Notes under the pieces: model-generated | Database searches by the model: none | What the model was told of the DNA's origin: nothing | What the model saw: only the letters and a program-made list of their open reading frames with translations | Assembly (NCBI GenBank): GCA_030710605.1 | Contig: CP092872.1 | Location: 2,958,757 to 3,022,756 of the forward strand | From: Cordylochernes scorpioides | Taxonomy: Eukaryota > Arthropoda > Arachnida > Pseudoscorpiones > Chernetidae | Length of the DNA stretch: 64,000 nucleotides | Reading direction: 5' to 3' | Shown here: positions 43,537 to 54,278 of the stretch, in pieces | How positions within the stretch are numbered: position 1 is the stretch's first letter | Layout: the number at the start of each line of letters is the position of its first letter | Translations under genes and position numbers: made by a program

Positions 43537-43754
43537 AGAACTTCGGCGAAGAAATCTTCAAAGGCTTTGACAAACTCGCAGGGTAGTCCGTCCCATCCCG
43601 AGGCACGGCCATTTGGCAGGCGATGGATGGCTGCCGCTATCTGGTCGCGCGAGATGTCAGCGAGTAAAGATCTGGTCGTACTCCAGGGGAGTCACTTCAG
43701 CTAGGAAGTCGGCGATGGCTTTCTTCCGAGCTTGGATCCTGAGCGAAGCGACTG

Positions 43755-44040
43755 CTAAGCGCTCCAGAAGGAAACGCCTAAGCTGGCCCCCGGAGACGGC
43801 GTCGGTGAAGGTGGAGGGGAGTGCGACGTCTGGCTCGGAGGGAACGCCCGAGGTCCGACAAGGAAGAATAGTCGGAGCGGGCAGTGTCGTCCTCCAGTCT
43901 CCGCCTCAGGAAGAGGCTTGCTCTCTCGATGTATCCACCGCCGGACTTGGCGACGGCAGGCGCGAGTGACCGAATCTCCGCGACCAGATTTGCTTTGATC
44001 CTGGTCCATTGTTCCCATAACATCGGCGGTGAAAGACCCT
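43755..44040 (-). pseudogene. Tx1/L1-like pre-RT linker
   Basis: Frame 43778-44023 reads MLWEQWTRIKANLVAEIR followed by Arg/Leu-rich sequence. It is similar in style to the linker between endonuclease and RT in L1-type ORF2. No endonuclease is visible upstream in the window, so the element is 5'-truncated. Confidence 0.45.
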
Positions 44041-44275
44041 CTCTCTCTTTTCAATTTAACTAGAAATAAAAATTATGAATTTAACACGAGTATATGCTTA
44101 GATGAAGAAGAAGTTTGAAAAATATAGGGTTTACAAAGCCTATTCAAAAATTATGTTCTTCCCGAGTAAATGTTGCCCAATGAATATTATTTATTATGAT
44201 TGTTTCTAATTATTCTTTTAAAGTGAAATGATTTTTAAAAAAAGAAATGAAACACAAAATGATAATATTAATATA

Positions 44276-45180
44276 CACTGACAGCGTGACATTGAAAATG
44301 GAACACCAAGAAAGGTAGGTCAGAAAATGATGAAATTTGGCAAACAGAGAGAAGCAGGAACAAACAATAAGTGATCTTTATTTCAAAATGATAGTAATAA
44401 TACAGAGTGAGAACGGAGTCGGATCAGTAGCAAGTAGGACACAGCGATGCACGCAGCAAGCGGTCTAGGTTGAGAGTCAATCACACTACTAATGGCTTCC
44501 TGAGCGCTCCATTCTATTTAGACCATTTGCCACAGTTCGTCTTCTGGCTGAGGCAAGGCATGCAAACAGCGTCCAATGATGTCCCAGACGTGCTCTATTG
44601 GTGAGAGATCAGGAGAGTACAGTGGCCAGGGAAGCATATGTACATCTTAAAAAGAATGTTTGCTAATGCGAGCAGTGTGAGGTCGGGCGATATTCTGCTG
44701 ATAAAGAACATTGGGTACACCCTCAAGGTAGGACCGGTCGCAGCACATTATCAATATTTCGATGTGCCGTCATTGTGCCCTTAATACAAACTAAAGATTT
44801 TCTAGTATCATACGCGATTGCGCCCCAAACCATGAATCCGCGGTGGGGCGTTCCACAAATACTGCCGGATTGGAACATTTTCAACTATAACTGGACAAAC
44901 AGAAGCCTTACAACTCTGCAACCATACTCCCTTGTTTATGAATTGGTGTCTTGTGGAGCCATTCCCGGACGAGAGGCAACAGGGTAGCTCTCATTTTAAT
45001 GAAAGAAGACATGGAACTTCATCAGAAAGTGAATATTAAGCCCAAGGGAGAAACAATGCCAGCCTACATCACTCATGGCATGAAATTCCACCGGCGTGCC
45101 TGATGACCCAGAAAGGACATGGATAAACGTCCAGATCCATAATCCACCTCTAAGCAAAGTACGGCGCAGCTCCTTCCCTC
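44276..45180 (-). pseudogene. Tc1-like transposase relic
   Basis: Degenerate minus-strand coding region without a long ORF. Readable pieces in shifting frames are FMVWGAIAYDTRKSLVCIKG with TMTAHRNIDNVLRP, VLYQQNIARPHTA, and WPLYSPDLSPIEHVWDIIG, which carries the last acidic residue. The order and motifs match Tc1/IS630 DDE transposases. The left terminus CACTGACAGCGTGACATTGA after TA (44274) is a likely inverted repeat; the right one is not found. Confidence 0.78.
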
Positions 45181-45185
45181 TATGC

Positions 45186-45818
45186 CAGGGGTCTGCAAAC
45201 TTTTGAGTCGGAAGAAACAAAAATTACAATTTACAAACTTTCAAAGTTTTTAAAGAGCCACAATTTTTTTTCTTGCCAACAATAAATAGTACTCACATAA
45301 ATAATATTTTCGTATGGAACTATACAAAGAGCCTCAACTTCACATCCAAAGAGCCGCAAATTCACCAGCAGCTGCACGACTCAGGAGATTTCTGTCCGAG
45401 ATATTCCCACAGTTTACTTCAGCCCAACTACCTTCTTGGCAGAGAAAACACCGGTTTCCCACCCCCCAATCCCTCTATAAGAGAACCAGTCAAAAAACAA
45501 GGCGCCGATCCTGGCTCCTACTTCACCGGGGACTTGAAAGATCAACCTCTTTAGGATATTCAAAGGGATAAACCTTCCCAGCAAATACCCGGGAAAAGGT
45601 CCAAAGCCCTCATACAGCTAGAGGATTTCTTTAGCGGTTCCTTGACACCTTTCTCTCTCTCTCCTTGTTGATATTGTGGTGAAGAAATAATTTATTATTT
45701 AATTTAATTATTCAATGAAAATATTTGGAAACAAATTTATTACTTTATATTTGAAAAGCATCATTTAGTTACCTAGCTTGCTCGCTCGATATTCTCTAGC
45801 TGTAGATAGTTTGGTTAA
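45186..45818. other. Possible hAT-like terminus, otherwise no gene
   Basis: CAGGGGTCTGCAAACTTT at 45186 looks like a hAT-type terminal repeat, and the following AGAGCCACAA / AGAGCCGCAA repeats resemble hAT MITE interiors. No opposite end was found. ORFs here are short and unsupported. Confidence 0.3.
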
Positions 45819-46817
45819 TCTATATATATATATAAATGAATGTCTGTCTGTGTGTACTCTATAGATTCAAAAACCGTACATCCAATCGCCGTGAAATTTT
45901 GGGATATTATTAGGCATATCCCCGGAAAGGTTTTCGAAAAATAATATCTTGAATATCTTTAATATCCTTAGAGTTATTTGCAGATTTGTAGCTTTAACTC
46001 GCAAGCAGCGCCACCTTGCGACGGAAATAGGCTTAGGTCTGCCCCACCCCGTCGAGAGAATGGATTCGTCCGGCCGCCGGCCGGATGGACAGTCCAAGTA
46101 CCCACCGACCAATCAGGGCTGAGTTGGTGACACAGCTGTGCCAAGTAGACAAGAAAAAAAGCCTCGCGGGAGCTTGCCCAAGATGACCTCCGGGAACTTC
46201 GTCCATCTTCCATAAAAACGACCATGAATTTATTCAACCTTATCGAGTATTTTTCAAGGGACCGGGAAAAAATGTTCACTAGATAAAACGATGATTTTGT
46301 AATGTAGAAAATTAGGAAAGACAAAATTCAGAATGACACGGCACACAGGGACCGGGAAAAAATGATCACTTTATCGAGAGATTCAAATTTACGAGTTTCA
46401 AATTATCAAAATATATCTATTTATTTTTATAAGTTTATAGATAATTGTTTTAACAAATGTTCGTTAGACAAACCTTTACTCGGGTACCGATTAATATTGA
46501 TTTTATTCAACTTATCGAGTATTTTTCAAGGGACTGGGAAAAAATGTTCACTTTATCGAGAGATTCGTTAGACAAACCTTTACTCGGGTAAAACACGGGC
46601 GAAGCCGGGTACATCCATACAAGAATAATGATACAATTCCAAGGCAAGATACTATTCTTTTAACTTCCAATTATCGAGGGAACCAATTAATATTGATTTT
46701 ATTCAACTTATTGAGTATTTTTCAAGGGACTGGGAAAAAATGTTCACTTTATCGAGAGATTCGTTAGACAAACCTTTACTCTGGTAAAACCCGGGCGAAG
46801 CCGAGTACGTCCGCTAG
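45819..46817 (+). mobile_element. Helitron with repeated 3' segments
   Basis: Starts TCTATATATATATATAAATG after A and ends CGGGCGAAGCCGAGTACGTC-CGCTAG before T46818. The interior holds three tandem, diverged copies of the region that precedes the 3' hairpin (near 46450, 46600 and 46760), each with the captured pogo-MITE sequence. This looks like repeated 3'-end read-through or unequal exchange. Confidence 0.82.
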
Positions 46818-47211
46818 TATGTTAATAATTGTCGACTAGTCGCCGTGACGTCATCAATATATACTTTCACACCTTCAGATATACAAAGATTTGATTTCTA
46901 CGCTACAATATCATATCACTATACGGCCTAAAATTATTGTAAATATGTATAGACAAATATAGAGGCATACATGTATGACAGCTCAAGTCTTATTTTTTTT
47001 TTTTTAATCAAAAATACTTCGTGATATATATTCATTATTTAGCCATAAAAGGGCAAAATTTTGATCCAAAATGGCAATTCGATTAACATCAAGTTTACAT
47101 ATGAATACATTTATAAAAAAGGACATACCTAGATACGCCCTTTTATATAAACTTTATTAATGGATCGCCTTTTGACTCAAAATATGAATACATATTGATT
47201 TTGTCATATAC
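46818..47211. other. No gene recognised
   Basis: AT-rich. GCATACATGTATGACAGC at about 46965 also occurs in the LINE-tail copies of the inverted-repeat arms. Confidence 0.4.
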
Positions 47212-47387
47212 AGTTAAACCTGTCTATAGCGCCCCCTCTAAACAGCACCTTCCTCTCTATTGCGCCCGATTTTAAATACGTAGTACGATGCGATTCACAT
47301 TAAAAGTGACCTGTCTATAGCACCCCCTCTCTATAGCACCCTATTTTGGTGAGTCCCAAGAGGGGGCGCTATAGACAGGTTTAACTG
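47212..47387. mobile_element. Pogo-like MITE, family 2, short copy
   Basis: CAGTTAAACCTGTCTATAGC...CTATAGACAGGTTTAACTG with TA on both sides. 176 bp, almost fully self-complementary. Confidence 0.88.
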
Positions 47388-47479
47388 TATATATAAATTA
47401 TTATTTATTTGGTTAACTCGCAGCAGGTTCCTGGAACAGCCAACTTATCATCTAAGATATTCTATATACAGTTATCAGC

Positions 47480-47726
47480 GTCATGCGTTCTTAATTCTGT
47501 CACCGTTTGCTTTTGGTTCAGTGGTAGAATGCTCGCCTGCCACGCGGGCGCCCCGGGTTCGATTCGCGGCCGATGCATTTTTTTTTTTTTTACAATTTTT
47601 AAAAACTCATTTATATACTATACAAGAATGACATCCACAGCGCCAATTTATAATTTTAACTAATAGTATTTGAATTAAAGCATTTAATCGGGTAAACCCC
47701 GGGCGTTGACCGGGTCATTCGGCTAG
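47480..47726 (+). mobile_element. Helitron 3' portion with tRNA-Gly-like sequence
   Basis: Ends GGGCGTTGACCGGGTCATTC-GGCTAG before T. It shares the AATTCTGTCACCGTTTGCTT junction and tRNA-Gly-like piece with 8540-9240. The 5' end is not identified. Confidence 0.65.
47509..47577 (+). pseudogene. tRNA-Gly(GCC)-like with altered 5' acceptor
   Basis: The D arm, CTGCCAC anticodon loop, T arm and 3' acceptor CCGATGCA are present, followed by a T-run. The 5' acceptor strand reads GCTTTTG, which cannot pair with CCGATGC. Confidence 0.75.
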
Positions 47727-48102
47727 TATTGAATAAACATGATAAACAAGAGATAAAGCAAATGTTGTTGTCATTTCCAATAAAGATATGGCTCCGTGCA
47801 TCTCTATCACAGCACTCGCTATGTTTGATAAATCAACAAAGTGATATATATAAAGTGATATTATATCAACAAAGTATTTCTTAATATGATGCATTAACTC
47901 GCCATCTGTTATAAGAATATATAAATACGTTGTATTTTGCCGCTTATAATTCTTTAAAAAATAAATTAATTTTCTACAGCCCTTACTGCAAATGATAAAA
48001 TAATGGGAGTGGTGAACCCTCCCAGCGGTTTCTACCATACCGCTGTAATATTTCATTGTTCAACATTTATGAACCAGTCCCTCCAATTGTTTTTATTATT
48101 TT
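47727..48102. other. No gene recognised
   Basis: AT-rich; only short unsupported ORFs. Confidence 0.45.
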
Positions 48103-48226
48103 TGTTCACACTTGGTTATCTCGTGTCTTCAATAAAGGTCACTGTAATATCTTTCAGAGTTATTTTCTCAATCCCGATATACCGGCTGAAAGGTACAACT
48201 TCCTTATGTTTTGTCCATGAGGGTAT
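48103..48226 (-). repeat. Single 118-bp satellite-family unit
   Basis: One unit in reverse orientation, from TTCACACTTGGTTATCTCGT to TTTTGTCCATGAGGGTATA. A dispersed monomer of the family suggests it was mobile before it became tandem. Confidence 0.85.
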
Positions 48227-48748
48227 ATACTTGTATATTTATTATAATGATGAAATATTTTTTCAAAGGAAATTTTGATATCTTAAAAATACCTAATGCA
48301 AGCAATGTTATATCTTCTGTCAGGGTAGTTGGCGTTCAGCTCTCCAGTAACCTGGGCTATCCCTCTACCCATCATTGAATTAAACTTATTCTAAAGTAAC
48401 TTATTCTTACTGTAGGTTTTTATTGTAATTACAGTAAAACCCCGCTAATACGAACCCTGGATATAACGAACCCCCGCCGATTCCCAATTCCATTCCATTG
48501 AAAATACCATCGTTATAACGAACTTTGCGATTTTTAGAATAACGAACTACCCCTATAACGAACCTATTTTCGGTCCCAAAATAATAAAATATATCTAAAA
48601 GACTATGATTATAACGAACTTAGAATTGTAATTTTAAAAAATTAAAACAACCAAATTTTGAGCATGTTTCAGCTCGCGGATCGCGATTTCAAAACAATAA
48701 ATTTAGCGGCATTGTTTGTTTTGAATTTTGCACTTTATTTTTGCTGTA

Positions 48749-49449
48749 TCTATATATATAAAAATGAATGTATGTGTGTGTGTCTGTTTGTTTGTTTGTC
48801 CTTTATGCCTGACCAAACCACTCATTGGATCGCCATGAAACTTTGGGAAGTTATTTAGTATAGTACTGGGAAGGTTTCTAGCAAATAAAATTTTTGAAAT
48901 AACTTTTCGCCTAGAAATAATCAAGATAAATATTCTAATTTATCTGTTATAATTCAACAATCTGCTCTAAATATTATCATGATGATACGATGATTTTGTA
49001 ATGTAGAAAATTAGGAAAGACAAAATTCAGGATGACACGGCAATTTATTTGAGACAAGAATAATGATACAATTCAAAGGCAAGATACTATTCCTTTAACT
49101 TCCAATTACCGAGGGAACCAATTAATATTGATTTTATTCAACTTATCGAGTATTTTTCAAGGGACCGGGAAAAAATGTTCACTTTATCGAGAGATTCGTT
49201 AAACATACCTTTACTCGGGTAAAACTCGGGCGAAGCCGGGTACATCCATACAAGAATAATGATACAATTCAAAGGCAAGATACTCTTCCTTTAACTTCCA
49301 ATTACCGAGGGAACCAATTAATATTGATTTTATTCAACTTATCGAGTATTTTTCAAGGGACCGGGAAAAAAATGTTCACTTTATCGAGAGATTCGTTAGA
49401 CAAACTTTTACTCGGGTAAAACCCGGGCGAAGCCGGGTACGTCCGCTAG
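48749..49449 (+). mobile_element. Helitron, first of a head-to-tail series
   Basis: TCTATATATATAAAAATGAATG-type start after A48748. Ends CCGCTAG at 49449 before T. An internal 3'-like end (CGGGCGAAGCCGGGTACATC) lies near 49230. Confidence 0.8.
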
Positions 49450-49801
49450 TCTCTCTATATATAAAAGTCAATTTCTGTCTGTCTGTCTGTTTCGCGATAA
49501 ACTCAAAAACTATTGAACCAATTGGTACCAAATTTTGCATGTCGCTTTTTATAAACCTGAGGAAAATTTTCGCTGCATTTTGATTAGTATTTTTGGCTAT
49601 TTCTTTTTTTCATTTGAAGAACTTTTTTTTACGCGGACTAATCCGGAATGGAATGAATACCTAAATATGGCCATTTTTTTTAAAGCATCGGTGGTTCAGT
49701 GGTAGAATGCTCGCCTGCCACGCGGGCAGCCAGGGTTCGATTCCCGGCCGATGCATTTATTTTTTAACAATTTTTAAAACTCATTTATATTATATCTTCT
49801 A
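49450..49801 (+). mobile_element. Helitron 5' part directly abutting the previous 3' end
   Basis: TCTCTCTATATATAAAAGTC starts at the T that follows the previous CTAG, so it inserted exactly at that junction. It carries a complete tRNA-Gly and is cut at 49801 by the next Helitron. Confidence 0.72.
49685..49755 (+). tRNA. tRNA-Gly(GCC) inside a Helitron
   Basis: 71 nt with a perfect acceptor stem (GCATCGG/CCGATGC), D arm GTTC-AGTGGTAGAAT-GCTC type, anticodon loop CTGCCAC (GCC) and T loop TTCGATT. The T stem has one A-C mismatch and the variable region reads AGC. Sequence is nearly that of nuclear tRNA-Gly in animals. It lies in a Helitron, so it is probably a captured copy; transcription is possible. 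The downstream T-run is weak (TTTATTTTTT). Confidence 0.75.
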
Positions 49802-50932
49802 TCTATATTAATAAAATGCAAATTTCATAAGTGGTGATCGCTAAAACTTTCGTTACAATGCATCAATTTCGACCAAATTTTCAACATTTATGTAAAACGA
49901 GATGGAGCAGGTTTTGCTTAACATCAAAATATTTTTCCTAACTTTAACATGCGTAACTTCACTGTTATCGATTAAATACAAAAAAATCAACAGAGTTAAT
50001 TTTATTTATATAATATAAAATTGAATGTCTGTCTGTTTGTCTGTTTGTTTGTACCCTATAGATTCAAAAAACCATACATCCAATCGCCGTGAAATTTTGG
50101 GATATTATTAGGTATATCACCGGGAAGGTTTTTGAAAAATAATTTCATGAATATCTTGAATATCCTTAGAGTTATTTGCAGATTTGTAGATTTAACTCGC
50201 AAGCAGCGCCCCCATTGTGACGATGTTAACAAGTTTTCTTATCACTAAGTTTGTTATCTTAAATATTATTTATCAAAAGTAAGATTATCTCAGGATGACA
50301 CGGCAATTTGACACGGAAAAAATGTTCACTAGATAAAACTATGATTTTCTAATGTAGAAAATTAGGAAAGACAAAATTCAGGATGACACGGCACACAGGG
50401 ACCGGGAAAAAATGTTCACTTTATCGAGAGATTCAAATTTACGAGTTTCAAATTATCAAAATATATCTTTTTTTTTCAAATAAGTTTTTAGAGAATTGTT
50501 TTAACAAATGTTCGCTAGACAAACCTTTACTCGGGTAAAACCCCGGGCGAAGCCGAGTACGTTTTATAAGTTTATAGAGAATTGCTTTAACAAATGTTCG
50601 TTAGACAAACATTCACTCGGGTAAAACCCGGGCGAAGCCGGGCACATCCGCTAGTTTATATATAAATACAAAAAAAAAAATTCAGCAATTCATTCAACTC
50701 AATCTAAAAAAATATTCAAAACAAGCAATTTTAAGATAACACCATATGTAAAACAGTCGGCCAAGAAAACAACAACGATATTACATCTTTCTCACATATT
50801 CACACACAATCTTGATTATAATAATTAAAACTAATCTTTAACATTGTTTATTATACTTCATAATATATAATATTCGTTAGGCAAACTTTCACTCGGATAA
50901 AACCCGGGCGAAGCCGGGTACACATCCGCTAG
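49802..50932 (+). mobile_element. Helitron with nested Helitron
   Basis: Starts TCTATATTAATAAAATGC and ends ...CATCCGCTAG at 50932. A second Helitron (about 50015-50654, ending ATCCGCTAG before T) is nested in it: the host text TTAATTTTATTTATA continues as TTTATATATAAATAC after 50654, as in the uninterrupted relative at 25800. Confidence 0.75.
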
Positions 50933-51829
50933 TGTTGTATAAATTTTAACACATTATACTTTTTATTAAATAGAATATATTTGCATCCATTAAATTTGAA
51001 TTATAAAAATACAAATGGCTTCCAAAATGAAGAATAACAAAGGCATTTTAAAAACAAAAGCGTTATTTCTTAAAAAAAAAAAAAAAGGCCATTTTCAGAA
51101 CTTTTCAAAGTGAAACAACACAGGCAAAATGTTAAGAACATATTAAAATAAGAAAATATAACTTTTCTATTATAAAAGAAAAATATAAAGCTATTAAAAA
51201 TTGTTACAAAGAGGAATCAACCTCAACTTTTGCCGCGATCGCGACGTACGTTTTAGGGCTAAAAAAAAAAAAATCCAAATAAATGGATCCGTGATGAAAC
51301 AAAAACGATTTTTATGCCATTAACTATGGTGATTTTAAAGTCAGCAATGTTTTGAATGACAGGTTAAAAAAAAAACGAAATCTATACCTAGAAGAATATG
51401 TGGGAAAATGAAATGGAAGAAAAACACTAACTTTATTTGAATGGTGCAATGCTTGAAGAATGCTTTGAAGCAACAAGGTGTTAGAGCCATTTTTTCCAAG
51501 TAAACAATGTATTATATAATGTGATAATGATGTTTTAAAATCATTTTATATCTTTGAATATATATTTAATAAAACTTTGCCTAGGATTTGTCTTGATTTT
51601 TAAATTAGTATTTGTATTATTCAGTATTAATGTCAGGAAATTGGTTAATTAAGGGAATTAAAACAAAGTGACCACTATTAAGAGGAAGCCTCTTCTTGTG
51701 TGTATGGCTGTGCTTTAATTAAACGGTCTAAAAATTTGGAAAAGTAAAAAAAAAAAAAAAAGCTAAACCGTGGCTATAGTGAACCAAAAGCTCTGTCCCA
51801 TTGGGGTTCACTATAGAGGGGTTTCACTG

Positions 51830-52344
51830 TATTCATCGCGTGTTCTCTATGTAATTTCAGTTTGGAAATTTATTCAGAGATTTTTTATATCTGCACGCTA
51901 CAGGAAAAAAGCTTCTGGGTTAAACAAATAATAAATAGAAATTCTCTGCCAAACCACACATATATATTCGATTTATATATTCGGCATTATTGGGTAAAAA
52001 TCCTTAAGCCTGCTTTTTTATCTAGATGAATCAAAGACTGCCTAATTTGAATCTTGAAAAATGTTTGCACTTAAAAATGTGCCAAAGCCCAATTTTGGTT
52101 ACTTGCATTCATTGCTAAGGTTGTACTTTTGCAAGAATCGGGGGCCATTGGAGCATTTTTTCAGGTGCATTTTTCTCGACTATAGCATTGTCGTTAGTGA
52201 TCATGCAAATATAAAATCTAGAGAAAATTTTAATAAGAGAGAAAATAAATAAATAGGGTTTTAAAGAAAGTGTTTTATTATAGACTAAATACAGAAGTAA
52301 AATACATTTTTTAGCTATGAACCATATACAATTACACTTATTAG
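51830..52344. other. SINE-like fragment at 52050-52175, otherwise no gene
   Basis: 52050-52175 matches the minus-strand SINE-like family (AATGTGCCAAAGC, GTTACTTGCATTCATTG). No tRNA head remains. Rest AT-rich without genes. Confidence 0.5.
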
Positions 52345-52560
52345 ACGAAAAACATGGTGAAGGAAGACGAGTTTCTTTTATTGATGCATAGGTGCAAGCT
52401 TTCGGGTAAAAAACCCTTCAACAGGCGAGCAATGAAGCGCGACTTATAAATCGCGCTTCATTGCTCGCTTGTTGAAGGGTTTTTACCCGAAAGCTTGCAC
52501 CTATGCATCAATAAAAGAAACTCGTCTTCCTTCACCCCCCCCCCATGTTTTTTCGTCTAA
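52345..52560. repeat. Foldback element with hammerhead-like motifs
   Basis: Long palindrome: TTAGACGAAAAACATGG at the left and CCATGTTTTTTCGTCTAA at the right, centre near 52446. Each arm contains CTTGTTGAAGGG or CCTGTTGAAGGG, a loop, and ACCCGAAAGCTTGCAC, a CTGTTGA-hairpin-GAAA layout. This differs from the hammerhead consensus CTGANGA by one core base. Confidence 0.85.
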
Positions 52561-53102
52561 TTTTCAATTCAGGAATAATTCTATATCTACAATTACACTT
52601 ATATAACTGAATTTAAAATAGGCTGCATGCTCGTTTATATTGGATTTCAAAATTTGCATATTATAACTTAGTTTGAAGCAAGTAGTTGCTAGTTTTGGTT
52701 TCCCTCAATTTTTCTACCTCTTCACTCAACATATCCGTCGCCATTATTTTGGTCCAAATCATATATCACATAATATTCCATCACATTAGAAATTTTGCAG
52801 AAAATATTTCAAAACACTTAATCAAGTACTCAGAAAAAAAGCAAGTCTGATAATCTCGAGTCCAGTAAGGGCTTTTTACAAATATCTTGAAATTGATATA
52901 CACTTTATATACGCTTGTCAAATTAGTCTTAACTCAAAAGCTTGCCAATGTGAATAAATTAGAGAATAAACTTTTTACAGAATACTTGATTAAGTATTTA
53001 AAACATCCCATAATATCGCTATTAGCTCCTCAAAGTTGGTTGTGATGGGCAATGTGACCATGATAATCATGGTGGGCATTTAGTGAATAATTTTATACTG
53101 TT
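52561..53102. other. No gene recognised
   Basis: AT-rich. 52840-53000 contains TTTATTCTCTAATTTATTCAC-like text shared in reverse with 9470-9560 (short dispersed repeat). Confidence 0.4.
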
Positions 53103-53410
53103 AAGTGCGGGTCAATGGAAGGATGGTCTAAACCGTTGGTTTTCGACCGCTACGAGCCGGGAACGAATCCTGCACGCATTGTGCTCTTTTTACTAATTAG
53201 ACAAAAAAATGCTCCAATGGGGTCCCTGATTCTTGCAATAGTCCAATCCCACCAGCGAGTGCAAGTAACCAAACGGGGCTTTGACACATTTATAAGTGCA
53301 AAAGTCGAACTGTTTTTCACATGTGTAGGTATGTGGTGCACTTACAGTAAAAGCAGTCGCCAACTTCTACCTACCATGATTATCATGGCCTGTACCACGT
53401 GTACTGGGGA
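53103..53410 (+). repeat. SINE-like repeat, plus copy
   Basis: tRNA-like head about 53108-53175 (GGTCTAAACCGTTGG, then GAGCCGGGAACGAATCC resembling a B box), body, and end at CGCCAACTTCTACCTACCAT. Best uninterrupted copy of the family split at 2261-3650. Confidence 0.6.
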
Positions 53411-53416
53411 TTTAAA

Positions 53417-53645
53417 AATTCTGTAAGTGGACCAGTTAAAACAGTTCGACTTTTGAACTTACAAGTATGCCACGTTTGGTTTCTTGTACATACTTGTGAG
53501 GAGGTTGGACTTTTCCAAGAATAAGAAGTCATTGAATATGAATATTTTCTTTGGAAAATAAAAGAGTCTAATGCGGGATTCGATCACGGGCTGTCGAAAA
53601 TCGACGGATTATGGCAATCTTTCACCGATCCCCAAGTTTACAACA
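53417..53645 (-). repeat. SINE-like repeat, minus copy facing the first
   Basis: Reverse-oriented relative: body at 53425-53530 (CAGTTCGACTTTTGAACTT) and head near 53575-53640 (minus strand ATAATCCGTCGATTTTCGAC). The two copies meet tail to tail within a few bases. Confidence 0.55.
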
Positions 53646-54278
53646 ACAAGCCTTCTATTGGGGACCTACACAGGATTTGCCCAGGTGCATAATTGTTTAG
53701 AAAATATGAGTTACTTATTTACATATACAACGTTCATTTACATATCCATTTACATTTTCTCAATGTTTATTCTCTTGCGCAGCCCTGTAAAACTTATACA
53801 GGACCAATGTATTGGATTTATTCTGTCGTTTAGACAACAGAGCCTCCAGAGCAAGATGATTTGATCCAAATTTATGCAAAAGAAGTTCATTTTTATTTTT
53901 TTACTTTAGACAGAAAATGATGTGGTGTTCCAATAGTCTTTTTTTTTTATTACATAACGGACATATTCGGTCAGTTGTGTGAGAGAGAGAGAGCAGCTAA
54001 ATATTTAATATTTATTAATTTTTAAATATAGCTTAATACATGTACCATATATAAATTTTGGGTGTGTAAAGCTGCTGCTCTGGGTCTAAGTCAATTTTCT
54101 GCAAGGCTGCGGCCATTGCTGGGTATGAGAATATGTGAGTAGGTATTAGTTCCACACCAGGACAGTTGTTGCATTCCCTATAGGTTCTTGTGCCATCTGG
54201 ATGTATTGTCATTCCTTTATAGTGTTTTGTTCTAAGTCTTATTATAGTTTTTGTCTAAATATGTCCGTTATGCAATTA
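53646..54278. other. Unassigned region with inverted ends
   Basis: GCATAACGGACATATT-type sequences at 53954 and 54255 are inverted to each other and bracket about 300 bp, so a MITE-like or palindromic unit is possible. No gene is supported. Confidence 0.35.

Larger units (their letters stand above)
41503..44040 (-). mobile_element. GC-rich Tx1/L1-like LINE relic
   Basis: Sharp change from AT-rich surroundings to strongly GC-rich sequence. It encodes, on the minus strand, a pre-RT linker (43755-44040), RT (42449-43612) and a C-terminal region (41503-42374) across several frames. Antisense ORFs on the plus strand are GC artefacts. The 3' side ends in an AT-rich, GA-microsatellite segment at about 41400-41500. 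Confidence 0.75.
48432..51829. mobile_element. Pogo-like element interrupted by Helitrons
   Basis: Left end CAGTAAAACCCCGCTAATAC after TA. The right end mirrors as CAGTGAAACCCCTCTATAG (51829 back) before TA. The ends are similar but not identical, so they may belong to one element or to two relatives. Non-Helitron interior is 48432-48748 and 50933-51829. No transposase can be read. Confidence 0.55.

Noticed and set aside
41578-43969. Long plus-strand ORFs over the GC-rich LINE
   Set aside because: Antisense to readable RT motifs; GC-rich DNA has few stop codons in every frame.
45186-45600. A full hAT element
   Set aside because: Only one terminus-like sequence was found; no matching opposite end, 8-bp TSD or transposase.
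53646-54278. A LINE C-terminal zinc motif on the minus strand near 53900-53990
   Set aside because: A short CPLCN-like reading is possible but it is not followed by the expected His/Cys pair or RT.
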